A DNA stretch of 64,000 nucleotides from Leptolyngbya sp. PCC 7375 (GCF_000316115.1 NZ_JH993797.1:5752486-5816485); one strand, 5' to 3'; positions 32,736 through 42,019 are shown, counted from the first letter of the stretch. The notes: generated by a model not told the origin, from the sequence alone. A program made the numbers and translations.

Positions 32736-34586
32736 ATGTTTATATCGGCAAAATCGCTGGCTGACATGACTCAAATGGACGTCTACCCATTTAAAAAATA
32801 CGTTCTAGCCCTGGGACCTGGGCGTGATGTGCCACCTGGCCAAAGCGTGAATGAACGCTATTGGGTGCTTAGTCCAGGTATATGGCATGATACCCAAGCT
32901 CCAGAGCCTCCAAACTATCCAGAAACTGTTTCAGCGGCGGCTTTACCCTACATGCGAGCCTATCCTCACCAGTTGCATTTACCAACGGTTTATGGTGAAT
33001 GCAAGCTGATTGATGGCTCTGTATTACTGCTCGATAATGCCCCGATTGATCGTCATGGCAGGCTGATGCCCACTCTAGGTACAGCCTGGGCTGGAACCAC
33101 ACCATTTCGCCAAGTTTATTGGTGCTGGCAGCTCTTTAATCTATGGCCTCACTTATTTGGCATGAATATGGCGGCTAGCCTGACAGCCCCTGAAGCTATC
33201 CATGTTGATGGCTGGCGCGTACGGTTAAGTAATTTGATTCCGGGGCAACCGCCCCTGCAAAATCTGGCGAATTTAATTGCAGCGCTGCTGTCTAAGTCAG
33301 TCCCGGCAGTTGCCAATAATCTCCGACCCATTTTAGAGCAGTGCGATGGGTCTCAGCCAAATTTTGATCGCATCCTTGAGCAACTTAATCGAGTTCTGTT
33401 GAGCCAGGCAATGGATCTGTCGCTAGCGACTCAGGTAGCGGGTAGCACCAGCAGTGGCCAACTGCCCCACAATGAAGATGCCTGCTACCCCAGCAAGGTG
33501 GAATTAGAGCGGTCTAGCCCTGCTGATCTGCCTAGCCTGCCTCGGATTGCCGTGGTCTGCGATGGTGTCGGTGGTCATGCTGGTGGCGAAATTGCTAGCC
33601 AAACCGTGGTGCGATCGCTCCAGCTACAGTTCAGGGGTCTGCTGACAGAAATTGCTGAGCAGGAAGAACCGCTGGCCCCCTATGTCGTGATGGGCCAGAT
33701 TGAAGCCGCCATTAGGGTTGCCAATAACTTGGTCGCTAGCCAAAACGATAGCCAAGGGCGAACCGAACGGCAGCGCATGGGCACCACCCTGGTAGCAGCC
33801 CTGATGATTCCCCAACGCATTCCCACACCGCAGGGCTACGAAGAAGTTAACGAGCTCTATATTGCCCACGTGGGTGATAGTCGCGCCTATTGGATCACCC
33901 CCGAAGCCTGTCATTTACTTACGGTAGATGACGATGTGGCAGGACGTGAAATCACATCTGGCAAAAGCTACCCCGCTGCTGCCTATGCCCATGCTGATGC
34001 CGGTGCTCTCACCCAAGCGCTAGGCACCCGCGAGGCCGATAGCCTCAAACCCCATGTGGAACGTTTTATCTTGGATGAAACCGGTGTTTTGTTACTGTGC
34101 TCCGATGGCCTTAGCGACAATCATCGCGTAGAAACATCATGGGCTAACTATATCGGCCTGATTGTGAAAAATATTGTGCCGTTACCCACTGCCGTAGAGT
34201 CTTGGGTGGAATTAGCCAATCAAAAAAATGGGCATGACAATGTTGCCGTTGTGCTCATGAGTTGCACCATGACGGGTGATACGGTCATTATTGACGACCC
34301 GATCACACCTCCATCCATAACAACCCAAGAGGACATAGGCTATCCCACAGAGCTGACTGCGGCGTCTAAAGCCCTACTGTATGGGGAGAGTGAGGAGCCC
34401 ACAGAAATGGAGACACCGACTGAAGAGAAACCGCGAAGATCCTTACAAGCTCTGGTTTTGAGCATTTTGCTCTTGATTACTGTCAGTGTGGCTGGTGTAG
34501 CCGGAGTTTTGGTTTGGCAAAATCTACGCCCTGCTGCCATCCCGGATGACCCCCAACAGGAACCCATCACGGCACCCGATGCTTAA
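32736..34586 (+). CDS. PP2C-type serine/threonine phosphatase with C-terminal membrane helix
   Basis: This 616-residue protein has a PP2C/PPM catalytic domain from about 230 to 510 with the metal-binding aspartates in NEDA (D248), VCDGVGGH (D276), CSDGLSDN (D457) and HDNVAVV (D501), plus VGDSRAYW. One membrane helix (570-595) is near the C-terminus, leaving a short acidic tail. The first 230 residues are an N-terminal region (PFKKYVLALGPGRDV, VYWCWQLFNLWP) that may be a degenerate kinase-like or regulatory domain; I do not recognise it. It dephosphorylates Ser/Thr-phosphoproteins. No kinase is adjacent. Confidence 0.88.
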   Translation: MFISAKSLADMTQMDVYPFKKYVLALGPGRDVPPGQSVNERYWVLSPGIWHDTQAPEPPNYPETVSAAALPYMRAYPHQLHLPTVYGECKLIDGSVLLLDNAPIDRHGRLMPTLGTAWAGTTPFRQVYWCWQLFNLWPHLFGMNMAASLTAPEAIHVDGWRVRLSNLIPGQPPLQNLANLIAALLSKSVPAVANNLRPILEQCDGSQPNFDRILEQLNRVLLSQAMDLSLATQVAGSTSSGQLPHNEDACYPSKVELERSSPADLPSLPRIAVVCDGVGGHAGGEIASQTVVRSLQLQFRGLLTEIAEQEEPLAPYVVMGQIEAAIRVANNLVASQNDSQGRTERQRMGTTLVAALMIPQRIPTPQGYEEVNELYIAHVGDSRAYWITPEACHLLTVDDDVAGREITSGKSYPAAAYAHADAGALTQALGTREADSLKPHVERFILDETGVLLLCSDGLSDNHRVETSWANYIGLIVKNIVPLPTAVESWVELANQKNGHDNVAVVLMSCTMTGDTVIIDDPITPPSITTQEDIGYPTELTAASKALLYGESEEPTEMETPTEEKPRRSLQALVLSILLLITVSVAGVAGVLVWQNLRPAAIPDDPQQEPITAPDA

Positions 34587-34631
34587 TCCGATGCTTAGCA
34601 ACCTACCCAAGGATAGAGCTAAGGCTACCCG

Positions 34632-34659
34632 ACTTTAACAACTACTGAGTTGTTAAAGT
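34632..34659. terminator. 12-bp AT-rich hairpin after the phosphatase gene
   Basis: ACTTTAACAACT (34632-34643) pairs perfectly with 34648-34659 across a 4-base loop. It may stop the phosphatase transcript, but no T-run follows, and it also lies in the ftrV upstream region. Confidence 0.5.
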
Positions 34660-34680
34660 TACATGGAGGGTGCTATCTTA

Positions 34681-34697
34681 TGAGAAAATAATTCTCA
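34681..34697. promoter_or_regulatory. Fur-box-like dyad upstream of ftrV
   Basis: TGAGAA-AATAA-TTCTCA is a 6-bp inverted repeat with AT-rich spacer, 62 bp before ftrV. It resembles Fur boxes of cyanobacteria, though the match is partial. Regulation by iron is inference. Confidence 0.35.
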
Positions 34698-34758
34698 ACT
34701 TAATGAACAGTGTGGTTCGCAATGCGATCACACGTTTTTTCTTTTTTGGGATTATTGC

Positions 34759-35001
34759 ATGTCTATGAAAGCTGGCGATCGCGTACGGGTTTCCACTCCT
34801 GTTGTTCTGTTTCACCATCCTCAACACCGAAATCAACCTCACAATGCTGAGGGAATGGAAGGAGTTATCAAAGAAGTCTTAACTGACTGGAAAGGACGCC
34901 CCATTAGCCCCAACTTTCCAGTCGTGGTTGAATTTGCCATTGAAGGTGCCAAAAGACCGTTCAAAGCTCACTTGTCATCAGCAGAATTAGAAGTACTCTA
35001 G
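34759..35001 (+). CDS. ftrV: Ferredoxin-thioredoxin reductase variable (alpha) chain
   Basis: This 80-residue SH3-like subunit stabilises the catalytic FtrC chain, which passes electrons from ferredoxin to thioredoxin. The family pattern is strong: MKAGDRVRVSTPVVLFHHPQ (3-22), AEGMEGVIKEVLTDWKGRP and KAHLSSAELEVL at the end. The true start may be the second ATG (residue 3). ftrC is not in the window. The enzyme links photosynthetic electron flow to redox control. Confidence 0.9.
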   Translation: MSMKAGDRVRVSTPVVLFHHPQHRNQPHNAEGMEGVIKEVLTDWKGRPISPNFPVVVEFAIEGAKRPFKAHLSSAELEVL

Positions 35002-35115
35002 TATCTCCCTCAACAGTTACCGCTTAGGCTAGCTGAGCCGTTGGCTAACACTTTAATGGTATGTCAGCATCCTACTCTCTAGCCAAACCATCCTCTCTTA
35101 ACTCCAACAGTCTCC

Positions 35116-35334
35116 TCAGGCGCGACTACGACAAAACCAACTAAAGAAAGGGATATCGTTTTTCATGGCAGCGAGCTCTGTGCGATGTTTTTCAGCCGTG
35201 TCGTAGTACCACTGGCAATAGGCTTCAAAGTCATCACGGTACCTAACTTCCTGACGAAACTCGTAGGCAATTTGTTGTAGTTGAATCGATTCACCAACAT
35301 TTGTTGCGGGAGGTTCTAAAGAACGTTTGAACAT
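35116..35334 (-). CDS. Small conserved cyanobacterial protein
   Basis: This 72-residue helical protein has a conserved-looking stretch RQEVRYRDDFEAYCQWYYDT (27-46) and a Trp/Cys-containing tail (FFSWFCRSRA). I have seen this pattern in small cyanobacterial hypothetical proteins, but no function is known to me. It lacks a signal peptide or membrane helix. It lies downstream of the YdcF-like gene on the opposite side of a short gap (3' end toward ftrV). Confidence 0.6.
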   Translation of the reverse strand: MFKRSLEPPATNVGESIQLQQIAYEFRQEVRYRDDFEAYCQWYYDTAEKHRTELAAMKNDIPFFSWFCRSRA

Positions 35335-35426
35335 ACTCGAGATAGTCAGAAAGTTAAGGTGGAGGTCAACGTTTAACCTTGAATAGTCTGAAAAATCATG
35401 TTGGGAAACAGGTGCTACTCACCTCA

Positions 35427-36221
35427 CTATAACCAGCCCCTCAGACGATAGATACCGAGTCCTATATATTCCTTAAGAGCCCTTGTAAAAAAGTGAAGGG
35501 CTTCGGTGTCGGGCAAGACATTGAGAAATGTCCCCGGGGAAATTCCTCGCATCTGATCCAGAGATTCCTGAGCAACCCAATAGTCAGTAGGAGCTGGCGT
35601 CACATCAAACCCCTGCTTCTCAAAAATTGCGACGGACCTGGGCATGTGGATAGCTGAAGTCACTAGCAAAATGTTGGTGATCTTTTTCTGGCGCAGGATT
35701 TTCGCTGTTTCTACGGCATTTTGGTACGTATTTAAGGATACATTCTCTAGCACAATACTGCGTTCAGGCACGCCCATTGTTTTAGCGATCGCAGCCATAT
35801 CCTGAGCTTCTGAACCACCCTCGTTACCTTGCCAAGAGACACGGCCACCGCTAAACAAAATCGAGGGAGCCACCCCCTCTTTATAGAGCTTGACACCATA
35901 CAAAATACGGTCACCTGCTTCTAAGACTTCGACCCAAGGGCGAGGCGGGGACTTAGCGCGGGTGCTCCCACCTAAAACTACGATCACTTCAGCGGCAGGT
36001 ACAGGGTCTAAGGGCAAGTATTGCCATTCTAGGGTTTTGACAAAGGTGACCGCAATTAAAGGATTACTGCTGCAAAAAAGAATGAGTAGGGCGGTTGCGA
36101 TCGCAAATAAAGACCGGCGAGGAAACTTCCACAGCGAAACTAGAGCTATAAATAGGAGCAAACAGCTCAATCCCAACGGATAAATCAGTAAAGGAAGGAA
36201 CTTCGATAAAAAGAAAAACAT
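35427..36221 (-). CDS. YdcF/ElyC family protein (DUF218)
   Basis: This 264-residue protein has two N-terminal membrane helices (about 8-50) and a DUF218 domain with EVIVVLGGSTRAKS (79-92), PSILFSGGRVSWQGNEGGSE and IVLENVSLNTYQNAVETAKIL, followed by NILLVTSAIHMPRSVAIF. ElyC-type relatives act in envelope and peptidoglycan precursor metabolism. The domain faces the periplasm in ElyC. No partner gene is adjacent. Confidence 0.85.
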   Translation of the reverse strand: MFFFLSKFLPLLIYPLGLSCLLLFIALVSLWKFPRRSLFAIATALLILFCSSNPLIAVTFVKTLEWQYLPLDPVPAAEVIVVLGGSTRAKSPPRPWVEVLEAGDRILYGVKLYKEGVAPSILFSGGRVSWQGNEGGSEAQDMAAIAKTMGVPERSIVLENVSLNTYQNAVETAKILRQKKITNILLVTSAIHMPRSVAIFEKQGFDVTPAPTDYWVAQESLDQMRGISPGTFLNVLPDTEALHFFTRALKEYIGLGIYRLRGWL

Positions 36222-36335
36222 AGTAGTCGTCCATCAAGGGTCAATTTTTGAGTAGATGGAATCACTGAATTAAAAGAGGTAATAGCCATCGTGCTACCCA
36301 CCGTCGTATCAACTTTCTTTAAACTTGATGCACGA

Positions 36336-36635
36336 TTAGCGCTGTCGTCGCCGCAAATGACGCCGCTCACCGCGCCAGCGCAATTTAGGTAGCTGCAACA
36401 TGGGAGACAACGTCTGCCTATCTGCTTTAGGCATCGGCTCTCCTCCCGGCGCATACCACCAGGCAGACACTAATCCACCCGCAAATCCACCCACCGCCCC
36501 AAACAAAATACTGACCGTGACTGGATACCCTAACAACACAAAGACCAATAGAAAAACCAGCCAAATCCGCAACGCAGCTGGCACAATCAAATCGGTCATG
36601 TCGTTAATAATGTTTTTTCCTTTAGGCGCTTTCAT
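36336..36635 (-). CDS. Small membrane protein, hypothetical
   Basis: This 99-residue protein has two hydrophobic segments (IWLVFLLVFVLLGYPVTVSI at 24-43, GAVGGFAGGLVSAWWY at 46-61) and a strongly basic tail (RWRGERRHLRRRQR), which should face the cytoplasm. I do not recognise the family. It is on the same strand as purA and rplY but separated from rplY by a terminator-like hairpin. Confidence 0.55.
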   Translation of the reverse strand: MKAPKGKNIINDMTDLIVPAALRIWLVFLLVFVLLGYPVTVSILFGAVGGFAGGLVSAWWYAPGGEPMPKADRQTLSPMLQLPKLRWRGERRHLRRRQR

Positions 36636-36708
36636 ATCCGTCGTACAGCAGGGCTAAATAGTTAACGCCTATACTATACCGACTGCCATTAAAAAGCCCG
36701 GTTTCTTT

Positions 36709-36743
36709 AAAACCCCCGACTTCTTAGAGAAATCAGAGGTTTT
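36709..36743 (-). terminator. Hairpin ending the purA-rplY transcript
   Basis: AAAACCCCCGACTTCT (36709-36724) pairs with AGAAATCAGAGGTTTT (36728-36743) with several G-U pairs and a 3-nt loop. The 3' flank on the minus strand is T-rich. Similar hairpins are frequent downstream of cyanobacterial operons. Confidence 0.6.
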
Positions 36744-36760
36744 AATAGCTATGCTAAAAA

Positions 36761-37057
36761 TTAAGCTGATTGAGCCAAGAAACTAATGTGATAAACCTCA
36801 TTTTTCCAAGGATGATTTTGCACTTCTTGCAAAACGACCTTGCCGTTCCAAGGCATATCAGTCACATTAAGGCTCAGCTCAACTTTCTGACCCTTAGCAT
36901 TACGTATCAGTGCTTCAACTTCATGGGTATTTGCCTTGAGCGATACCGAGTTAGTGCCATCGTGGCCATAAAGTACAGCGGGCATCACACCTGCGCGGCG
37001 TAAAGCCCCAGGTTTTTCGTTATCTGCACGCTTACTACAGTCGAGAGTCAGTTCCAT
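36761..37057 (-). CDS. rplY: Ribosomal protein bL25, short form
   Basis: This 98-residue 5S-rRNA-binding protein lacks the C-terminal Ctc/TL5 extension. Family features are RADNEKPGALRRAGVMPAVL (10-29), YGHDGTNSVSLK and the C-terminal WKNEVYHISF. It lies 174 bp downstream of purA on the same strand. Confidence 0.85.
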   Translation of the reverse strand: MELTLDCSKRADNEKPGALRRAGVMPAVLYGHDGTNSVSLKANTHEVEALIRNAKGQKVELSLNVTDMPWNGKVVLQEVQNHPWKNEVYHISFLAQSA

Positions 37058-37231
37058 TATAATTATCCGATCGATGAAAAAAGAAATTGTTGTCCGTCCA
37101 ACGTTTTAGGCAGCCAGTCAGCCTACAATCAAGTTCGCACTGGCCTCAAACCTTTGCAATACGGCATCTGCCCAGAAACACCGTAATTTAGCGCTTTATC
37201 ATCCTAGCGTTTGGGGGCTAATGATCATAAT

Positions 37232-38569
37232 CTAAGCCACCTTAAATGCGCCACCGTTCTCATAGAGCAGGGCACGCTTTGGACCATGGATTGGATCTTC
37301 CACAATGATTGTCTGATCGCGGCTAGCGCCCAACGACACAATGGCAATGGGAACTTCCATCAGCTTGGCCAAAAACTCTAGATAATCAAGAGCCTGTGAA
37401 GGCAGGTCCTCTAGTTTACGACAGTTCGCTGTGGATTGTTTCCAACCAGGCATCACCTCATAAACCGGCTTACACCGAGCAAACTGACTAGCACTGCCCG
37501 GCAAATCATGGCAGCGTTCACCATCTAATTCATAGGCGACGCAAACCTTAATTTCGTCCAGCTCATCTAAAACATCCAACTTGGTAATGGCCAAACAATC
37601 TAAGCCATTAATCCGGACAGCATAACGACCAATCACGGCATCAAACCAGCCGCAGCGACGCTGTCGACCAGTTGTCGTACCAAACTCAGCCCCACGCATA
37701 CACAGAGCATTGCCCATTTCATCCAATAGCTCAGTGGGGAAGGGTCCTTCACCTACGCGAGTTGTATACGCCTTGGCAACACCAATCACGCGGTCAATAG
37801 CAGTTGGGCCGATGCCAGAACCAACACATGCACCACCGGCAACTGGATTGGATGATGTCACGTAGGGGTAAGTACCGTGGTCGAGATCTAGAAGAGTCCC
37901 CTGAGCCCCTTCAAACAGTACATTTTTCCGCTTTGTCAACGCATCGTATATGTGCAAAGAGCTATCAACCACATGGGGGCGTAATCGCTCAGCGTAAACC
38001 TCATACTCCTGGAATACTTCCTCTGGATCGAGAGGTGGAAGATTGTAGAGCTTTTCCAGAACAATATTTTTGTAGTTAATTGTCCAATCTAACTGATCGC
38101 GAAAAGCTGACAAATCCATTAGATCGCAAATGCGAATCCCTGTGCGCTCTGACTTGTCCGCGTAGGTGGGACCGATACCACGCTTTGTAGTGCCGATCTT
38201 CTTACTCCCTCGACGTTCCTCAGAAGCCTGATCAATCAGCCGATGATAAGGCATGGTCACATGGGCAGTTTCAGAAATAAAGAGATTTTTACTGGAAACT
38301 CCCAGGCCATCTAACTTATCAAGTTCAGCTATCAACTCCTTAGGGTCGATAACTGTACCACTACCGATCAAACACTCCGTATCACGGTACAAGATGCCCG
38401 ATGGGATCAAGTGCAGCTTAAAGGTCTGATCTTTTACAACAACAGTGTGTCCTGCATTGACACCACCTTGATAACGGACAACCACATCTGCTGATTTACT
38501 AAGCAAATCAGTGATTTTTCCTTTACCTTCATCGCCCCACTGGGCACCAATTACAATAACGTTTGCCAA
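37232..38569 (-). CDS. purA: Adenylosuccinate synthetase
   Basis: This enzyme converts IMP and aspartate to adenylosuccinate using GTP, the first step of AMP synthesis. The 445-residue protein starts MANVIVIGAQWGDEGKGKIT, with the GTP/IMP P-loop GDEGKGK (12-18) and the following VRYQGGVNAGHTVV. KKIGTTKRGIGPTYADKSER and TTGRQRRCGWFD are also typical. The length is normal. Confidence 0.96.
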   Translation of the reverse strand: MANVIVIGAQWGDEGKGKITDLLSKSADVVVRYQGGVNAGHTVVVKDQTFKLHLIPSGILYRDTECLIGSGTVIDPKELIAELDKLDGLGVSSKNLFISETAHVTMPYHRLIDQASEERRGSKKIGTTKRGIGPTYADKSERTGIRICDLMDLSAFRDQLDWTINYKNIVLEKLYNLPPLDPEEVFQEYEVYAERLRPHVVDSSLHIYDALTKRKNVLFEGAQGTLLDLDHGTYPYVTSSNPVAGGACVGSGIGPTAIDRVIGVAKAYTTRVGEGPFPTELLDEMGNALCMRGAEFGTTTGRQRRCGWFDAVIGRYAVRINGLDCLAITKLDVLDELDEIKVCVAYELDGERCHDLPGSASQFARCKPVYEVMPGWKQSTANCRKLEDLPSQALDYLEFLAKLMEVPIAIVSLGASRDQTIIVEDPIHGPKRALLYENGGAFKVA

Positions 38570-38940
38570 GGGAATCTCGCGCGTTAGAGTTCAAACAAAT
38601 CACAATTATGATGAGGCAAGGTAGCTAGTGTCAACAAATGCAACATAAACCTTGGTCGTAGTAAAAAAATAAATTCCGCTAACTTGCACGCTACTTTCTC
38701 GAACCCCAAAGATTAACTAAAGTTTAAGCTCATCAGGGTTTTGAAGTTTTTTTTAGGCAAAAAATTAAATCCTGAGGTAAAACTTAATCTAATAGGCATT
38801 TCACACTTTTTTAATTTTTGTTTCAACGTTGTAATTTTTGATCCCCGCGTAATTTTGAAAGGGTCGTGGGGTTGTCGTTGCTCTCGCGACATTAAACAAT
38901 TAATTTTTTTCACCAATCCACCCAAATACCTTGAGGCATC
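38570..38940. other. AT-rich intergenic region with divergent promoters
   Basis: The 371 bp between purA (-) and the adenosine deaminase-like gene (+) hold no recognisable gene. Long T- and A-runs are present around 38740-38770 and 38810-38850. The frames of 67 and 85 codons here show no protein features and overlap each other. Both promoters should be inside. Confidence 0.55.
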
Positions 38941-39969
38941 ATGAGTCTTTATGCAGAACTCCATCGCCATCTGGGAGGCTCTGTCGTACCCAGAATCCTG
39001 TGGCGCTACTTTCAGAGAAACCGTCCTGATTTAGCTGAGCGATTTCAAAATTATGCCGAGTTTGAGCAATTCTACATTCAACCCAAGGACTCTCTAGAAG
39101 AGTATTTGGAGCTACATACCCTAGTAGAAAGTGTTCAAACTCGCGAAGCACTGCCTTACTTTATCTATCGTCTAATTCGAGGAGCCTACATCTTCGAAAA
39201 CCTGGCCTATCTTGAATTGCGCTATACACCGTTTTATCGCACACCCCACAGCATGAGCGAGCGGGAGCGCATGGACATGATGGCGGAGATCGTTGAGATC
39301 GTTGGTCGTGCCAGTGAACAAACCGAGTATCCGGTCGTGACTCGGCAAATTCTATGTATGCACTCCCGTTTGCCCTACGAAATTAATCGAGCCACCGTTG
39401 ATCTGGCAGCACAGTACCCAGATTATGTCTGTGCCATTGACATTGCGGGTGGAGATGCAGCCTATCGAGAAAAGCTGGATGAGATTGTGCAGCTATATCG
39501 CTATGCTCAATCCTTGGGGATCAAGACAACGGGACACCTCTATGAAACTTCCAATGGCTGCTATCCAGAGCTGTTGCCCTATCTGATGCGGATTGGCCAT
39601 GGTATTCAGATCCCGCTACATTATCCAGAACTGCTCAAGGATGTAGCTGCGCGGGGACAATGCTTAGAAGTCTGTCCGACGACCTACTGGCAAACGGGTA
39701 CCCTCGACGAAATTAGTCAGCTGAAAGAGGTCTTTAGCCGCTGCTTTGACGCAGGTGTTGATATTGCAATTTGTACGGACAACGCTGGGTTGCACAATGT
39801 GCGATTGCCCTTTGAGTATGAAAACCTGCTAACTCAGGACGTCATTGGTTTTGATGGCCTGCGAGCATGTCAAGAAGCTGCGTTTCGCCATGCTTTTGCC
39901 TGGCCCCACCAAAAGCAGCCAGCGTCTATGCTGTCGGATATGATGCAGGGTCGTGCAGCCGTCCGATAG
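38941..39969 (+). CDS. Adenosine deaminase-like metal-dependent deaminase
   Basis: This 342-residue TIM-barrel amidohydrolase of the ADA family has the zinc ligands H8 and H10 (ELHRHLGGS), the HxxE pair H199/E202 in GHLYET, H220 in RIGHGIQ and D280 in CTDN. Two family residues differ: the second Asp of the usual TDDP is Asn (N281), and the CPxSN motif reads CPTTY. A changed or narrowed substrate range is therefore possible. The family deaminates adenosine, N6-methyl-AMP or adenine. Location next to purA fits purine salvage. Confidence 0.8.
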   Translation: MSLYAELHRHLGGSVVPRILWRYFQRNRPDLAERFQNYAEFEQFYIQPKDSLEEYLELHTLVESVQTREALPYFIYRLIRGAYIFENLAYLELRYTPFYRTPHSMSERERMDMMAEIVEIVGRASEQTEYPVVTRQILCMHSRLPYEINRATVDLAAQYPDYVCAIDIAGGDAAYREKLDEIVQLYRYAQSLGIKTTGHLYETSNGCYPELLPYLMRIGHGIQIPLHYPELLKDVAARGQCLEVCPTTYWQTGTLDEISQLKEVFSRCFDAGVDIAICTDNAGLHNVRLPFEYENLLTQDVIGFDGLRACQEAAFRHAFAWPHQKQPASMLSDMMQGRAAVR

Positions 39970-40017
39970 CGGTTTTACGGAAAGGGAGATTTGGCCTTGA
40001 AGTTTGAGTTTTAAGTG

Positions 40018-40090
40018 TTGAATTTTGAGTTGATGTCCTGGGCTTGCCAGAAAAATCTAAAAAGGATCAAACTTAAAACTCAAAATTCAA
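40018..40090. repeat. Inverted-repeat pair of TTGAATTTTGAGTT type
   Basis: TTGAATTTTGAGTT (40018-40031) is repeated inverted at 40077-40090. The right copy continues into further CAAAATT units. Such AAAATTC-rich short repeats are common in cyanobacterial intergenic DNA. It lies between the deaminase gene and aspS. Confidence 0.6.
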
Positions 40091-40168
40091 AATTCAAAAC
40101 TACCTAACAATCCTAGATAATAGGTAGGCTTTGTTGAAACCTACGAAAAATCACCCCTTTCTATATCC

Positions 40169-41968
40169 ATGCGTACCTTATACTGCGGTCAGCTGCGGGC
40201 CGAGCATATCGATAAGACTGTTACCCTGTATGGCTGGGTGGATCGCCGCCGTGACCATGGTGGTGTGATTTTTCTAGATTTGCGCGATCGCGATGGTGTT
40301 GTGCAAATTGTCAGCGATCCCGAACGTACCCCGACGTCCTATCCAGCGGCTGATCAAGTACGTAATGAGTATGTCGTGAAAATTGAAGGCCGGGTTAGCC
40401 AGCGTCCACCCGAGTCATTGAACCCTAACTTGCCAACGGGGCAGGTAGAAATTTACGCCGATAGCATTGAACTCCTCAGCGCCGTGCGTAAGCAACTGCC
40501 GTTTCAAATTTCAACGGCGGAAGAGGAAAATGTGCGTGAGGAACTGCGGTTAAGGTACCGCTACTTAGATTTGCGACGAGAGCGCATGAGTCGTAATATC
40601 CGCTTGCGCCATGAGGTCATGAAAGCGATTCGTCGTTTTCTTGAAGACCAGGAAGGATTTGTTGAAGTTGAAACTCCAGTCCTCACCCGCTCTACGCCAG
40701 AAGGGGCACGGGACTATGTACTGCCCTCACGGGTTAATCCAGGCGAATGGTACGCGTTACCCCAGTCGCCTCAGCTATTTAAGCAGCTATTGATGGTAGC
40801 AGGCCTGGATCGCTACTACCAGATTGCTCGCTGTTTTCGAGATGAAGACCTGCGAGCCGACCGCCAGCCAGAGTTTACTCAGCTGGATATGGAAATGAGC
40901 TTTATGGATCAAGAGGAGATCCTGGCGCTCAATGAAAGTTTAGTGGCCCATATTTTCAAGGTCGTTAAGGGCATCGACCTGCCACTGCCGTTCCCCCGCA
41001 TGACCTATGCCGAGGCGATGGATCGCTACGGTAGCGATAAGCCGGACACTCGCTACGGACTGGAGCTGGTTGCAGTATCTGACATTGTTAAAGACTCTGG
41101 ATTTAAGGTGTTTTCCGGCGCTGTCAAGTCTGGCGGTCAGGTAAAAGTACTACCGATTCCTGGTGGTAATGATGCCATCTCTAATGTGCGCATTAAGCCC
41201 GGCGGTGATGTGTTTAAGGTGGCCACTGATGCTGGTGCTAAAGGATTGGCCTACATTCGTGTTCGCGAAGGTGGGGAAATCGACACCATTGGTGCCATTA
41301 AGGACAACCTCAGTGATGAGCAAAAGCAAACGCTGTTAGAGCGCACGGGTGCTGAAGCTGGCCACCTGCTGCTATTTGGTGCTGGCCCCACAGCCACAGT
41401 TAATGCCGCCCTGGATAAAGTCCGTCAGGCCATTGCCGCCGAGCTAGATCTGATTGATCACGACAAGCTCAACTTCCTCTGGGTGACAGACTTCCCCATG
41501 TTTGAGTGGAACGCTGATGAAAATCGCTATGAGGCATTACACCACCCATTCACAGCACCCAACCCTGAGGATATTGATGACCTCACAACTGCTAGAGCCG
41601 TGGCCTATGACCTGGTGCTCAACGGCTACGAGATTGGCGGTGGCAGTCTCCGTATTTATCAACCCGATGTACAGGCTAAAGTATTTTCCACCATTGGCCT
41701 CAGCGATGAAGAAGCCCGCGAGAAGTTTGGCTTCTTTATGGATGCCTTTGATTTTGGTGCACCACCCCACGGTGGCATTGCCTACGGTTTAGACCGATTG
41801 GTGATGCTCATGGCAGAGGAAACGTCAATTCGCGATGCGATCGCATTCCCCAAAACCCAACAAGCCCGCTGTCTATTGACCCAGGCACCATCCAAAGTAG
41901 ATGAGCGTCAGCTCAAGGAATTGCAGGTGAAGTCAACCTATAAGCCGAAGGAGAAGGAAGAAAAATAG
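40169..41968 (+). CDS. aspS: Aspartyl-tRNA synthetase
   Basis: This 599-residue class II synthetase charges tRNA-Asp. It has an N-terminal OB-fold anticodon domain (LYGWVDRRRDHGGVIFLDLR), class II motif 2 (FRDEDLRADRQPEFTQLD), the bacterial GAD insert and motif 3 (GIAYGLDRLVMLM). The length fits the bacterial type. I cannot tell from sequence whether it also charges tRNA-Asn, as some bacterial forms do. Confidence 0.96.
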   Translation: MRTLYCGQLRAEHIDKTVTLYGWVDRRRDHGGVIFLDLRDRDGVVQIVSDPERTPTSYPAADQVRNEYVVKIEGRVSQRPPESLNPNLPTGQVEIYADSIELLSAVRKQLPFQISTAEEENVREELRLRYRYLDLRRERMSRNIRLRHEVMKAIRRFLEDQEGFVEVETPVLTRSTPEGARDYVLPSRVNPGEWYALPQSPQLFKQLLMVAGLDRYYQIARCFRDEDLRADRQPEFTQLDMEMSFMDQEEILALNESLVAHIFKVVKGIDLPLPFPRMTYAEAMDRYGSDKPDTRYGLELVAVSDIVKDSGFKVFSGAVKSGGQVKVLPIPGGNDAISNVRIKPGGDVFKVATDAGAKGLAYIRVREGGEIDTIGAIKDNLSDEQKQTLLERTGAEAGHLLLFGAGPTATVNAALDKVRQAIAAELDLIDHDKLNFLWVTDFPMFEWNADENRYEALHHPFTAPNPEDIDDLTTARAVAYDLVLNGYEIGGGSLRIYQPDVQAKVFSTIGLSDEEAREKFGFFMDAFDFGAPPHGGIAYGLDRLVMLMAEETSIRDAIAFPKTQQARCLLTQAPSKVDERQLKELQVKSTYKPKEKEEK

Positions 41969-41977
41969 AGCAAGTGC

Positions 41978-42019
41978 ATGGTGGGTCGTGATAAACATGA
42001 CATAAACACGGCCCACCAT
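41978..42019 (+). terminator. Hairpin after aspS
   Basis: A 13-bp stem (41978-41990 / 42007-42019, one G-U pair) with a 16-nt loop starts 9 bp after the aspS stop. The bases after it are C/T-rich, not a true T-run. Confidence 0.6.

Noticed and set aside
38713..38970. ORFs of 85 and 67 codons in the purA upstream gap
   Set aside because: They overlap each other on opposite strands in AT-rich DNA and show no conserved pattern.
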